From QHVT01 sp036389275 (GTDB taxonomy: Bacteria > Acidobacteriota > Thermoanaerobaculia > Gp7-AA8): a stretch of 64,000 nucleotides of DNA. Under the pieces are notes generated by a model. The model was given only the letters and a program-made list of their open reading frames with translations. It was not told the origin of the DNA and ran no database searches. Shown in pieces: positions 23,919 to 32,879 of this stretch (the stretch's first letter is position 1; every line of letters starts with the position of its first letter). The stretch is taken from contig DASVQE010000044.1 of NCBI GenBank assembly GCA_036389275.1, positions 18,027 through 82,026 of the forward strand, read 5' to 3'. A program made the translations under genes and the position numbers.

Positions 23919-24984
23919 TCAGCGGCTCCCGAGACGTTCCGCGGCGAGGATGGTGCCCTCGACGCGTGCGCGGATCTTCGCGAAGGCGGTGTCGCGCGTA
24001 GTGGACGTGTCGTCGCTGAATGGCGAGAAACCGCAGTCGTCGGTCGTGCCGAGCTGCGCGACCGGGATGTACTCGGCGGCCTCCAGCACGCGCGCGCAGA
24101 CTTCCTCCGGCGTCTCGACGTGCGGATCGATCGGCGAGACGACGCCGACGAAGACGCGATGCTCCGGCTTCATGAATTTGCGGATGTTCTGCAGCACCTC
24201 AACGCGGTCTTTCTCGGCCGCGAGTGCGATGTAGAAGTTGCCCGCCTTGAGTTGGAAGAGGCCGGGCAGCAGATCGGCGTAATCGACTTCGGCGCTGTGC
24301 GTCGAGTGGCGATCGCCGCCGGGACAGGTATGCACGCCGATGCGCGAGCGCTCCTCCGCGGTGAAACGGCAAAGGGCGAGGTTGTTCAGATCGATGAAGC
24401 TGTTCAGCAGCTCGCCCGACGGATCGATCTTCACCGCGAACCGCGCCTCGGTGAAATCGATCTGCACCTTGTACGCGCCCATCTGCAAGCAGCGGCGGAT
24501 TTCCGTCTCGTGCTCGCCCACGAGGTCCTCGATGAATCTGCTCGCGCGAATAGTCGGCGATGCCGTCGGCCGGATACATGAGGCTCAGTGCCGAGGGCGA
24601 GATGACGGCCTGTTTGAGCGGCTTGTGCGCGAACTGCTGCGCGACGTCGCGATACGTATCGGCGAGCCGCCTGTAGCGAAACGGGCCGGCGGTGAGCCGC
24701 GGCATCCGCGGCGTGTGACCGCCGGAGAACGGGATCTTGAAACCGTCCGGTGCGGTGTTCGGCAGATCGTGCACCGAGTACGTCCAGAAGTTGTGGTACT
24801 TGCGCTGCTCGCCGTCGGTGATGACAGGCGAGCCGGTCGCCTCGAATCGCGCGACCGTGTCACGGATCGCCGCCTCGTACATCGGATCGAGAGCCGGATC
24901 ATCGGCGTTGCCGTCGGCCACCGCCTGGATGAGCTCCAGAGGGCGCGGAATGCTTCCGATCGGCTCCGTCGGGATGATCAACAT
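23919..24984 (-). pseudogene. MetE-like methyltransferase gene with a frameshift
   Basis: Cobalamin-independent methionine synthase-like (MetE C-terminal or UROD/MetE-like) protein of about 355 residues. The first part (24984 to about 24538) reads MLIIPTEPIGSIPRPLELIQ to DYSREQ; the rest continues in another frame as FIEDLVGEHETEIRRC and ends ERLGSR at 23919. One extra base near 24537 breaks the frame. Zinc-site candidates are His and Cys in HTCPGG and a Cys in DDCGFSP. All other sequence looks intact, so a single-base assembly error or a very young mutation is likely. Such short homologues often lack a proven role in methionine synthesis. Confidence 0.75.
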
Positions 24985-24999
24985 GGGGAAATACTCCCC
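24985..24999 (-). promoter_or_regulatory. Small hairpin at the MetE-like start
   Basis: On the minus strand GGGGA and TCCCC flank GTATT directly before the ATG. The left arm is the only purine-rich ribosome-site candidate, so pairing could reduce initiation. The overlapping plus-strand AAATACTCCCCTTTT (24989-25003) recurs at 31135-31149. Confidence 0.3.
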
Positions 25000-25096
25000 T
25001 TTTTGACAGCTCTCTCACGGCGAGTTGTCAGGGAAGTCGGAAAGAGCGCGTGCAAAACAGGCAGCGCTGCTTCCGTTCTTGCATAGAAGCCGGGCA

Positions 25097-28000
25097 ATGT
25101 CAGGCCCGGAGTCGGCGAACTCGAGCACAGCGGAAATGCGCGTCGACACCGGCGCGATGACCGCGGCTTCCGTCGCGCGCGCGCTGCGCGATCTGTCGAT
25201 GCTGACGCGCACCACCGTCGCCGGCAGAGAGCTGCGCGACGAGATCGTCGAGCACGCCCGCCGCTTCTTCGGCGCGGACGCGGTCGCCATGTGGCGCCTC
25301 GAGTCGCGCGAGCGCGTGTGGCGCATTGCGGCCACCTCCGGCTTGTCCACCGACTACTCGACCTTCGCAATCGAGGCGCCCGCGGACAACGACGTCGCGG
25401 CGATCCTGCCCGGGCCACTGCTCATCGCCGATGCGCGGGCGTGGCCGCTCGTCGATGCGCGCCGCGCGCTGTACGACGCGGAAAAAATCGCGTCGTTTCT
25501 CGTCCTGCCGCTGACCATTCGCGGCGAGACCGCCGGAACGATCACCTGTTACTACCGCAGTCCCAAGAGCGTAGCGAGCGAGGCGGAGCTCGACGCGGCG
25601 GCAGCATTCGGCCAGATCGCTTCGATCGCGCTCTCGACCGAACGGTACGACCAACTCGCGGACGTGGCGCGTGACGTCGCCGGCCGGCTCGACCTCGACG
25701 CCGTCGTGCAGCGCATCACCGACGCCGCGACCACGCTCACCGGCGCGCAGTTCGGCGCCTTCTTCTACAACGTCATCCGCGCGGACGGCGAGGCGTACAC
25801 GCTCTACACGATCTCCGGCGTGCCGCGCGAACACTTCTCTAAGTTCCCGATGCCACGCAACACGCCGGTCTTCGCGCCGACGTTCGCCGGCACCGGCATC
25901 ATGCGCAGCGCGAACATCCTCAAAGATCCGCGCTACGGAAAGAACGCGCCGTACAACGGCATGCCGGCGGGACACCTGCCCGTCGTGAGCTACCTGGCCG
26001 TACCGGTGAAGTCGCGGACGGGCGAAGTGCTCGGCGGGCTGTTCTTCGGTCATCCGGAGGAAAGCGTCTTCGGTGAGACGGAGGAAAAGATCGCCGAGGC
26101 GCTGGCCGGCCATGCGGCGGTCGCGCTCGACAACGTCCGGCTGTACGAATCGCTCGAGCGTGATCGCGCGGCACTGCGCAAAGAGGAGCGGCGCTATCGC
26201 TCGCTCGTGCTGGCCACGCCGACGCGGCAGGCCATCGCCACCGTTTCCGCCGACGGCACCGTGCAGCCGTCGCCGTCGTGGCAGGAGATCACCGGACAGA
26301 CCGCGGACGAGATGCGCGGCCGCGGGTGGCTCGACGCCGTCCATCCGGCGCATGCGGCGCGCGTTGCCGAGGCGTGGGACGCCGCGCTCAGCGCCGGCAA
26401 GGTGTACGAAGACGAATACCTGCTGCGGCAGGCGGACAACTCGTATCGCTGGTTCGTCGACAAGACGGTGCCGATCGTCGGCGACGACGGCCGCATCGAG
26501 GAATGGATCGGCACCGCCATCGACGTGCACGAGCAACATGTCGCGCAGGAAGGTCTCGCGTTCCTGGCGAAGGCGAACGAGATCTTCGCCTCGTCACTCG
26601 ACTATCGCGACACGCTGAAGAACGTCACCTTTCTGGCGGTGCCGCGGATCGCCGACTGGTGCGCCGTCGACATGGCGGCAGACGCCGGCGATCAGTTGCG
26701 GAACCGGCTCGCGGTCGCGCACGCCGATCCGGCGAAGATCGCGCTGGCCGAGGAGTTTTACCGGAAGTTCCCGCCCGATCCGGAGACCGATGCGATTTAC
26801 CGGGTCATGCGCACCGGAACCTCGGAGCTCGTCCCGTTCGTACCGGATGAGATGCTCGCGCAGACCGCGCGCAGCGAGGAGCATCTGCGGATGATGCGCG
26901 CCCTCGGCGTGATGTCGTTCATGATCGTCCCGCTCCGTTCGCGCGGCGAGGTGGTCGGCACGATGACGTTCGTCGCGTCGGACCGCCGCTACTCGGAGCG
27001 CGATCTCGCGCAGGCGGAGGAGCTCGCGTACCGCGCCTCGATCGCCATCGAGAACGCGCGGCTCTACAGCGCCGCGCAAACCGCGAACCGCGCGAAGGAC
27101 GAGTTCCTGGCGACGCTGTCGCACGAGCTGCGGACTCCGATGACGGCGGTCCTCGGCTGGTCGCGCATGCTCAAGCTCGGCCTGAGCGACGCCGAGGCGC
27201 AGGTGGCCATCGACGCGATCGAGCAGAGCGCCAGCGCGCAGGCGCAGCTCATCGAAGACGTGCTCGACGTGTCGCGGATCATGTCGGGAAAACTCACCTT
27301 CGAGCCTCGCCCCACCGACATGCGCACGGTGGCGCAGGCCGCGATCACGACCGTCCATCCGGCGGCGGTGGCGAAAGGCATCGAGATCCTCACCGCGATT
27401 CCGCCGATGCTGCCGCCGATCCCCGGCGACGAAGGACGCCTGCAGCAGATCGTCTGGAACCTGCTCGCGAACGCGATCAAGTTCACACCGCGCGGCGGAT
27501 CGGTCACGCTGCGCCTCGCGCATGAAGGATCGGTCGTGCGCTTGATCATCTCCGACACCGGCGAAGGAATCGATCGCGCGTTTCTGCCGTACGTCTTCGA
27601 GCCGTTCCGGCAGGCCGACAGCTCGACCACGCGGCCGCACGGCGGGATCGGCCTCGGTCTGGCCATCGTCCGCTCGCTCGTCGAGATGCACGGCGGCCGC
27701 ATCCGCGTCACGAGCGAAGGAAAAGGACATGGCGCGACCTTCACGCTGGAGCTCCCGGTGCTCGAGGCGGCGCCGGCGATCGCCGCATCGATGTCCGAAC
27801 GCGCGGTGCTCCCGGCGGCCTCCGACACGCTGCCTGCGCTGACCGACGTCACCGTACTGGTCGTCGACGACCAGCCGTTCACCCGCGACGTCGTCGCGGC
27901 GATTCTCCGGCGCACCGGCGCGGCTGTGCAGACCGCATCCTCGGTTCGCGAAGCGCTGCAGGTCTTCCGCAAGCTCGAGCCGCAGATCGTCGTCTGCGAC

Positions 28001-28216
28001 ATCGCCATGCCGGACGAGGATGGATACGTCTTTCTCCGCGAAGTGCGCGCACGACCCGATGGGCTGCGCACGACACCGATCCTCGCGCTGACCGCGTTCG
28101 GACGGCCTGAGGATCGGCTACTCGCCCTGAATGCCGGTTTCGACGCTTACCTCAAGAAACCGGTCGACCCGGCGGAGCTGGCGCAGTCGGTCCAGCGTCT
28201 GACGGCGGGTCGGTAG
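25097..28216 (+). CDS. Multi-GAF hybrid histidine kinase
   Basis: A 1039-residue soluble sensor kinase. Order: GAF (about 25-170), second GAF (about 180-345, with FGAFFYNVIRADGEAYTLYT), PAS (about 365-490, with a PAC segment YRWFVDKTVPIVGDDGRIEEW), third GAF (about 495-665), HisKA with LSHELRTPMTAVLGW, HATPase_c (WNLLANAIKFTP, GIGLGLAIVRSLVEMHGG) and receiver (VLVVDDQPFTRD, VVCDIAMPDEDGY, YLKKPVDP). ATG 25097 is preferred to an upstream TTG at 25025. TTGACA at 25003-25008 may be a -35 element. It ends 26 bases before the GAF-like sensor gene. Very similar in its output half to the kinase at 22233. Confidence 0.93.
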   Translation: MSGPESANSSTAEMRVDTGAMTAASVARALRDLSMLTRTTVAGRELRDEIVEHARRFFGADAVAMWRLESRERVWRIAATSGLSTDYSTFAIEAPADNDVAAILPGPLLIADARAWPLVDARRALYDAEKIASFLVLPLTIRGETAGTITCYYRSPKSVASEAELDAAAAFGQIASIALSTERYDQLADVARDVAGRLDLDAVVQRITDAATTLTGAQFGAFFYNVIRADGEAYTLYTISGVPREHFSKFPMPRNTPVFAPTFAGTGIMRSANILKDPRYGKNAPYNGMPAGHLPVVSYLAVPVKSRTGEVLGGLFFGHPEESVFGETEEKIAEALAGHAAVALDNVRLYESLERDRAALRKEERRYRSLVLATPTRQAIATVSADGTVQPSPSWQEITGQTADEMRGRGWLDAVHPAHAARVAEAWDAALSAGKVYEDEYLLRQADNSYRWFVDKTVPIVGDDGRIEEWIGTAIDVHEQHVAQEGLAFLAKANEIFASSLDYRDTLKNVTFLAVPRIADWCAVDMAADAGDQLRNRLAVAHADPAKIALAEEFYRKFPPDPETDAIYRVMRTGTSELVPFVPDEMLAQTARSEEHLRMMRALGVMSFMIVPLRSRGEVVGTMTFVASDRRYSERDLAQAEELAYRASIAIENARLYSAAQTANRAKDEFLATLSHELRTPMTAVLGWSRMLKLGLSDAEAQVAIDAIEQSASAQAQLIEDVLDVSRIMSGKLTFEPRPTDMRTVAQAAITTVHPAAVAKGIEILTAIPPMLPPIPGDEGRLQQIVWNLLANAIKFTPRGGSVTLRLAHEGSVVRLIISDTGEGIDRAFLPYVFEPFRQADSSTTRPHGGIGLGLAIVRSLVEMHGGRIRVTSEGKGHGATFTLELPVLEAAPAIAASMSERAVLPAASDTLPALTDVTVLVVDDQPFTRDVVAAILRRTGAAVQTASSVREALQVFRKLEPQIVVCDIAMPDEDGYVFLREVRARPDGLRTTPILALTAFGRPEDRLLALNAGFDAYLKKPVDPAELAQSVQRLTAGR

Positions 28217-28242
28217 AGACCGCGCCGGAGTACGATGAGGCA

Positions 28243-28977
28243 ATGCCCTACAACCTGACGCGCTTCGGATTCACCGAGATGATGGATTGCCGCGGGCGCA
28301 TTCGCGACCTCTATGCGCACGATCCGGCGACGCTCGAAGAGGTCGCCGAGCGCGCGGTCGAGTTCTTCCGCGGCGAGCTGGTCGACGACGAAGGGCAGCC
28401 GGCGTGTGCGCTGGTGCGTTTCTTCAAGACGCATCCATACCGCGATTTGCCGGAGGATCTGCAGGCGGTGGTGCGCGACTCGTCTCCCGACGCGGAATCG
28501 ATTCCTCACCTGCGCTGCCTGACGCTCATCGCCACGCGCGGCGACGAGGAGGATTGGAACTCGCGGCTGACGTCGCGCGGCCATCGCGCCATTCCGCTCA
28601 TGAGCGTGGAAATGGTCCAGCAGGCGCCGATGATCGCGCAGCTCATCACGCAGCTCGGCCTACCGATCGCGAATGTCGTGCGGCCGTCGCGCGCGCTGCT
28701 CCTCGACCAGGAGCAGACCGCACACAACGTCTTCTACGTGCCGCGCGCGCTCGGCAGTCCGCACATCGTGGCGCAGGAAGAGTTCGTGGTGCGCCACGGC
28801 ATCCAGTCGGTGGTCGGTTTCGGCGGCCTGCTCGCTTCCGGCGATCTCTTCGCCGTGATCCTCTTCTCGAAGGTGCCGATCTCACCCGACGCGGCCGATC
28901 AGTTCCGGGTGGTCGGTCTCAACCTGAAGATTGCGATCCTGCCGTTCGCGCGGAAGCCGCTCTTCCGCGATCAGTGA
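28243..28977 (+). CDS. GAF-like sensory protein without output domain
   Basis: A 244-residue soluble protein, MPYNLTRFGFTEMMDCRGRIRDL at its start. It contains ACALVRFFKTHPY, GHRAIPLMSVEMV, NVFYVPRALGSPHIVAQEEFV and SVVGFGGLLASGDLFAVILFSKVPI. The same module, from memory, occurs alone or fused in front of kinases in many environmental bacteria, and the C-terminal half reads like a GAF fold. It follows the large kinase by 26 bases and may feed a signal to it. Ligand unknown. Its end overlaps the convergent ribokinase gene by seven bases. Confidence 0.6.
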   Translation: MPYNLTRFGFTEMMDCRGRIRDLYAHDPATLEEVAERAVEFFRGELVDDEGQPACALVRFFKTHPYRDLPEDLQAVVRDSSPDAESIPHLRCLTLIATRGDEEDWNSRLTSRGHRAIPLMSVEMVQQAPMIAQLITQLGLPIANVVRPSRALLLDQEQTAHNVFYVPRALGSPHIVAQEEFVVRHGIQSVVGFGGLLASGDLFAVILFSKVPISPDAADQFRVVGLNLKIAILPFARKPLFRDQ

Positions 28978-29903
28978 TCGCGCCGCGCGGCGATCCAGCC
29001 GTCGAGCTCCGCGCGCGCCGGCAGCGCCGATTGCGCGCCGAGGCCGCGCGTCGCCAGCGCGGCGGCAGCGGAGGCGAAGAGCGCTGCTTCGCGCAGTTGC
29101 ATGCCTTCGACGAGAGCGACGGCCAGCGCGCCGACCAGCGCGTCGCCGGCGCCGGTCGGGTCGATCGCGGCGACGTCGTGCAGCGGCAGGAAGACCTCCT
29201 CGGTGCGCGACGCGAACAGATTGCCGTCCGGCCCGGCCTCGATCGCAACCATCGCCGATCCCATTTCCAGGAGCCGCGCCGCCGCGCCGCGCGCCGATGG
29301 AAGATCGCGCACGTTGATTCCGGTCAGCGCGGTTGCTTCCGACGCATTCGGCTTCACGACCGCGGCCGCGGCCAGGAGCTCCCGCGGCAACGTTCGCACG
29401 GGCGACGGGTCGACGATGAGCAGCACGTCGCGATCGTGGATCGCTTCGACCACGCACAGCACCGTTTCGACGGCGATCTCGAATTGCACGAGTACGACGC
29501 GTGCGGCGGCGAGGAGCGGCGCGGCGGCGGCGATCGTGTCGCGGGTGACGCACGCATTCGCGCCGGGATAGACGACGGTCTGCTTCTCGCCGCGATCGTC
29601 CTTCTGAATGACGACGGTGCCGGTCGCGCCGGGTGCGCGTACGACGCATTCGGTGTCGACGCCTTCGGCCGTGAGCGTTGCCAGCGCGACGTCGCCGGCG
29701 GGATCGGTGCCGACTGCTCCGACGAGTGCGACGCGTCCGCCGAGGCGCGCCGCCGCCACGGCCTGATTCGCTCCCTTGCCCCCGAGACCCTGATGCAGCT
29801 CGCGCGCGATCGTGCAGCGCCCGGCCGCGGGGAGTGCAGAGGTGCGGAGGATGATGTCGGTGGCGATCCCGCCGACGCTGACGATCTCCGCGACGCGCGT
29901 CAC
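28971..29903 (-). CDS. rbsK: Ribokinase-like PfkB-family sugar kinase
   Basis: Phosphorylates a sugar, most likely ribose, at the expense of ATP. The 310-residue protein has the PfkB signatures: substrate loop GGIATDIILRTSALPAAG, G-G-K-G-A-N-Q-A, VIQKDDRGEKQTVVYPGAN lid strand, and DPTGAGDALVGAL with the catalytic Asp and anion hole. Length is normal. The start is a GTG that overlaps the stop of the preceding PAS gene (GTGA). No ribose transporter is nearby, so substrate assignment rests on family resemblance. Confidence 0.88.
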   Translation of the reverse strand: MTRVAEIVSVGGIATDIILRTSALPAAGRCTIARELHQGLGGKGANQAVAAARLGGRVALVGAVGTDPAGDVALATLTAEGVDTECVVRAPGATGTVVIQKDDRGEKQTVVYPGANACVTRDTIAAAAPLLAAARVVLVQFEIAVETVLCVVEAIHDRDVLLIVDPSPVRTLPRELLAAAAVVKPNASEATALTGINVRDLPSARGAAARLLEMGSAMVAIEAGPDGNLFASRTEEVFLPLHDVAAIDPTGAGDALVGALAVALVEGMQLREAALFASAAAALATRGLGAQSALPARAELDGWIAARRDH

Positions 29904-30655
29904 TCCGGCTGCGGCCTCGCCCGGTCGGTCACGTCGATGCTCAGGCTCAATACGCCGGAGACCTTGCCGTCGAAGTCGCGCGCGGGCTGGTAGCTGACAT
30001 CGAACCAGCCGTCCTCCGGCACTCCGTCGCCGTCGCGGTCGAAGCGCACGTGGAGGTTGCGAGCGTGGAACTCGCGGCCGTTTTGGTAAACGTCGTCGAT
30101 GATCCGGAACAGCTCTTCGTCCTCGATGTCCGGCAGTGCTTCGCGAATCGGTTTGCCCTCGATCGTGCGTCCGCCGATGAGTTGGCGGCCGAACTCATTG
30201 ATGTACTCGATGACGTGTTTCGGACCGCGCATGATCGTGATCGCCACCGGCGCTTTCTCGAAGACGTTGCGCAGATAGACGCGCTCCGCTTCGCGCCGGA
30301 TCAGCCACTGGCGGTCGGTGACGTCGCGCATGAACAGCCCTGCGCCGCCGCGGCCGGTGGGGACGACCTTCACGTCGTGCCAGGTGTACTGCGTCGGATA
30401 GAACACGGCGAGCTCGATCCGCTGCTCCTGCTGAATGGCGGCGACGACCTGCGGCCATTGGTGCGCGCGCGTTGCGTCGGGGACGACGTCGGTGAAGATC
30501 TGGCCGATCGCTTCCGCGCGATTCTTCCGGAGGAGCCGCTCGGCGTTGGCGTTCATGAAGCGGATGCGGAGATCCGCGTCGACCTGCACGTACGCTTCGA
30601 TGATCGAGTCGATGATGAGTTCGGGTGCGAGCAATCCGTCTCCTTCTGCGGCAGG
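29900..30655 (-). CDS. Two-PAS-domain protein without output domain
   Basis: A 251-residue soluble protein. PAS 1 (about 10-115) contains IIEAYVQVDADLRIRFMNANAERLL and ends with FMRDVTDR; PAS 2 (about 125-245) contains NVFEKAPVAITIMRGPKHVIEYINE and ends GVLSLSIDVTDR. No kinase, cyclase or DNA-binding domain follows. It may act as a sensor subunit for one of the neighbouring kinases. Start set at ATG 30655; an upstream in-frame start exists. It overlaps rbsK by four bases. Signal unknown. Confidence 0.8.
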   Translation of the reverse strand, partial: PAAEGDGLLAPELIIDSIIEAYVQVDADLRIRFMNANAERLLRKNRAEAIGQIFTDVVPDATRAHQWPQVVAAIQQEQRIELAVFYPTQYTWHDVKVVPTGRGGAGLFMRDVTDRQWLIRREAERVYLRNVFEKAPVAITIMRGPKHVIEYINEFGRQLIGGRTIEGKPIREALPDIEDEELFRIIDDVYQNGREFHARNLHVRFDRDGDGVPEDGWFDVSYQPARDFDGKVSGVLSLSIDVTDRARPQPE

Positions 30656-30966
30656 CATGATAACGGGCGTCAGACGCGTACAACGCGTGGACCGCGAGCT
30701 GACCGAGATGATCACGCGCACGGCGGCGATGGCGATCGAGCAGGAGCGGCGCGCGCGCGCTTCGGCGTAACGCGTTCCCGCAAACCTCCGCTCAACGATT
30801 GTGCCGGGACGACCCGCCGCCGCGGGAGGTGTGCCGCGCGGCAGCGGATCGGCGCACTCTCGGAGCTCTCTGCGCGCGCGGTTCGCGTTGCAAGCGACGT
30901 GCGCGGGCTGGCGCAGAAGTTCTCGAAGTCCGTGGCCCGCGCAGCAGCGACTCGCAGCGCCTGCGC
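30656..30966. other. Intergenic stretch, possible decayed coding
   Basis: No supported gene. A plus-strand frame ending at 30770 reads ELTEMITRTAAMAIEQERRAR, which resembles the last helix of a GAF domain and may be the remnant of a lost kinase gene. The rest is GC-rich without recognisable signals. Confidence 0.4.
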
Positions 30967-31134
30967 GTGACCGTGAAGCTGCCGGACACCATCTTCAGGC
31001 GTGCGCGACACGCGGTCTTCGGATCGAAGCACCTGACGCTCGCCGCGCTCGTTGAACGGAGCCTGACCACCTGCATCGGGCGCGCGGGTAACGGCATCTG
31101 GCGGCTAGGCGCCCATCGATCCTTACCGCGTTGA
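30967..31134 (+). CDS. Small ribbon-helix-helix-like protein or remnant
   Basis: A 55-residue frame from a GTG: VTVKLPDTIFRRARHAVFG, then LTLAALVERSLTTCIGR. The first part has the pattern of VapB/CopG-type ribbon-helix-helix proteins (a short strand with LPD, helix R-R-A, then a TL-x-x-LVE helix). No toxin gene follows. It may be a free-standing antitoxin-like regulator, or a piece of a decayed gene. No clear ribosome site. Confidence 0.35.
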   Translation: MTVKLPDTIFRRARHAVFGSKHLTLAALVERSLTTCIGRAGNGIWRLGAHRSLPR

Positions 31135-31171
31135 AAATACTCCCCTTTTGTGAGAGCGTGCCGCTGTCGCC

Positions 31172-31552
31172 GTGACGACAGAGCCGAGCAGCTTCCCGAT
31201 CCTCATCGTCGACGATGACGAACCGACGCAGAAGCTGCTGCGCGCGGTCCTCCGAAGGTGCGGCTACGCGAGCGAGGTCGCCTCGAACGGCCGGCAGGCG
31301 ATCCGCCTGCTGCGGGAGAAACGCTACGCCGCGGTGGTTCTCGACATGATGATGCCCGAGGTGAGCGGACCCGAAGTGGTCGCGTTCCTCGGCACCGCCG
31401 CCGAATCCGTTCCGGTCATCATCTGCTCGGCAGCCGGACCGGCCGCGCTGACCGGTTTCGATCCAGCCGTGGTGAAGGCGATCGTGCGCAAGCCATTCGA
31501 TATCGAACAGCTCCTGGCGGCCGTGACGGCCGTCGTGCAACCGGCGGAATGA
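31172..31552 (+). CDS. Stand-alone response-regulator receiver
   Basis: A 126-residue CheY-like protein: acidic pocket LIVDDDE, phospho-Asp in AVVLDMMMPEVSG, switch Thr/Ser replaced by IICSAAG, and Lys in VRKPFDIEQLL. No output domain, so it works through protein contacts. The start is GTG 31172. A 15-base sequence (31135-31149) shared with the region upstream of the large kinase lies 22 bases upstream. Together with three similar proteins downstream it forms a receiver cluster. Confidence 0.9.
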   Translation: MTTEPSSFPILIVDDDEPTQKLLRAVLRRCGYASEVASNGRQAIRLLREKRYAAVVLDMMMPEVSGPEVVAFLGTAAESVPVIICSAAGPAALTGFDPAVVKAIVRKPFDIEQLLAAVTAVVQPAE

Positions 31553-31635
31553 CCCCGTCCGGCGAACCGATGACACACTTTCTGCAATAGCAGCAGCCGG
31601 CTTCAGCGGGCGGGTCCCCGCGGGCGGAGGTGGAC

Positions 31636-31992
31636 ATGAAAACGTGTGCGGCGCTCATCGTCGAGGACGACGAGAGTGTTCAGCACCTGCTCGCAACGGT
31701 GCTGCGCAAGCATTGCAGCTCGGTCGATCTGGCCGTCGATGGCGAAGCCGCGATCGCGATGGTGCGCGGCGGCTCCTACGACGTGGTCGTGCTCGATCTC
31801 ATGCTCCCGAAGGTCAACGGCCTGGCCGTGTCGGAAGCCATTCAGTCGCTGGCGACGAAGCCGAAGGTGATCGTGCTGTCGGCGATCTCGCGCTACTTTG
31901 CCGACCGCTTTCCCGAGGACACGCTCGTGTTGCAGAAGCCGTTCGACATCGACCGGATCGAAGACGTGATCCGCACCTTCGTCGGAGGCTGA
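31636..31992 (+). CDS. Stand-alone response-regulator receiver
   Basis: A 118-residue receiver with ALIVEDDES, phospho-Asp in VVVLDLMLPKVNG, VIVLSAIS and Lys in LQKPFDIDRI. Start at ATG 31636 behind GCGGAGGTGG. Its last 100 bases overlap the 3' end of a convergent receiver gene (31893-32372), so the two transcripts are complementary there. No output domain. Confidence 0.88.
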   Translation: MKTCAALIVEDDESVQHLLATVLRKHCSSVDLAVDGEAAIAMVRGGSYDVVVLDLMLPKVNGLAVSEAIQSLATKPKVIVLSAISRYFADRFPEDTLVLQKPFDIDRIEDVIRTFVGG

Positions 31993-32372
31993 GCGCTCTT
32001 CAGCGGCTCGCGCAGTCGCGCGACGACCGCGATGAGCTCCTCGATGTCGAAAGGCTTGGAGATGATGGCGCAGAGATGGTGCAGTCTCTCCTTCGCCGCG
32101 GTTTTCGGGAAGGCCGTCATCACGACCGTCTTTTCCATCATGCGCGGCTGGTTCTCGATCAGATGCTCCACCACGCCGAAGCCGTCGACGCGCGGCATCA
32201 TCAGGTCGAGCACCACCGCGTCGAACCTGCCGGCATCGAGCGTGTCGATCGCGTGCTGCCCATCCGACACCTCGACCGGATCGAAACCGGCGCGGCGCAG
32301 CATCCGGCTCACCAGTGTCCGGATGGCGTCCTCATCGTCCGCGATCAACACCCGCGGCTTTTTCTCGCTCAT
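31893..32372 (-). CDS. Stand-alone receiver with long antisense-overlapping tail
   Basis: A 159-residue protein. The receiver (about 1-122) has VLIADDED, phospho-Asp in VVLDLMMPRVDG, VVMTAF and Lys in SKPFDIEELI. The remaining 37 residues (from about LKSAQPPTK) are encoded opposite the end of the neighbouring receiver gene and look unstructured, Ser/Arg-rich; they probably arose by loss of a stop codon. Start at ATG 32372; divergent from the next receiver. Confidence 0.85.
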   Translation of the reverse strand: MSEKKPRVLIADDEDAIRTLVSRMLRRAGFDPVEVSDGQHAIDTLDAGRFDAVVLDLMMPRVDGFGVVEHLIENQPRMMEKTVVMTAFPKTAAKERLHHLCAIISKPFDIEELIAVVARLREPLKSAQPPTKVRITSSIRSMSNGFCNTSVSSGKRSAK

Positions 32373-32420
32373 GCTGCTCGTCTCTCTCACCGTTGAGCGG
32401 CAACGGTCTTGCGGCCGGGT

Positions 32421-32810
32421 ATGCACATGGAACGCCGATCCACGTACCGCGCATTGACCGTCGAGGACGACGGCGCCATCCTCAAGCTCGTCAAGATCGT
32501 GCTCGAGCGTGAAAACTTCACGGTCGAGGGAGTCGGGAGCGGCGCGGCGGCGATCGATCTGCTCGCGTCAGTCGCATACGACCTCCTCATCGTCGACCTG
32601 ATGCTTCCCGAAGTCGGCGGAGAAGAGCTGCTCGGTTTTCTCGAGCAAACGCAGCCACAGTACCTGCGGCGGGTGGTGGTGACGACGGCCTCTCCCGGCC
32701 GGATGAGCTGCGAGTTTCTGCAGCGGATCTGCCGTCTGCTGGCGAAGCCTTTCGACATCGACGAGCTGGTGCTGATCGCGAAAGAGTGCGCGCAACCCGA
32801 CGCCGCGTAA
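32421..32810 (+). CDS. Stand-alone response-regulator receiver
   Basis: A 129-residue receiver with ALTVEDDGA, phospho-Asp in LLIVDLMLPEVGG, VVVTTAS and Lys in LAKPFDIDELV. Start at ATG 32421 or 32427. It is divergent from the receiver at 31893-32372, 48 bases apart. The shared KPFDI motif across all four receivers points to local duplication. Confidence 0.86.
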   Translation: MHMERRSTYRALTVEDDGAILKLVKIVLERENFTVEGVGSGAAAIDLLASVAYDLLIVDLMLPEVGGEELLGFLEQTQPQYLRRVVVTTASPGRMSCEFLQRICRLLAKPFDIDELVLIAKECAQPDAA

Positions 32811-32879
32811 CGCTTGCCTGATAGTCAATAAACAGCGAAAAATTGACTAATTGGCTGCAGACGTGCATTGCGTCGATGC

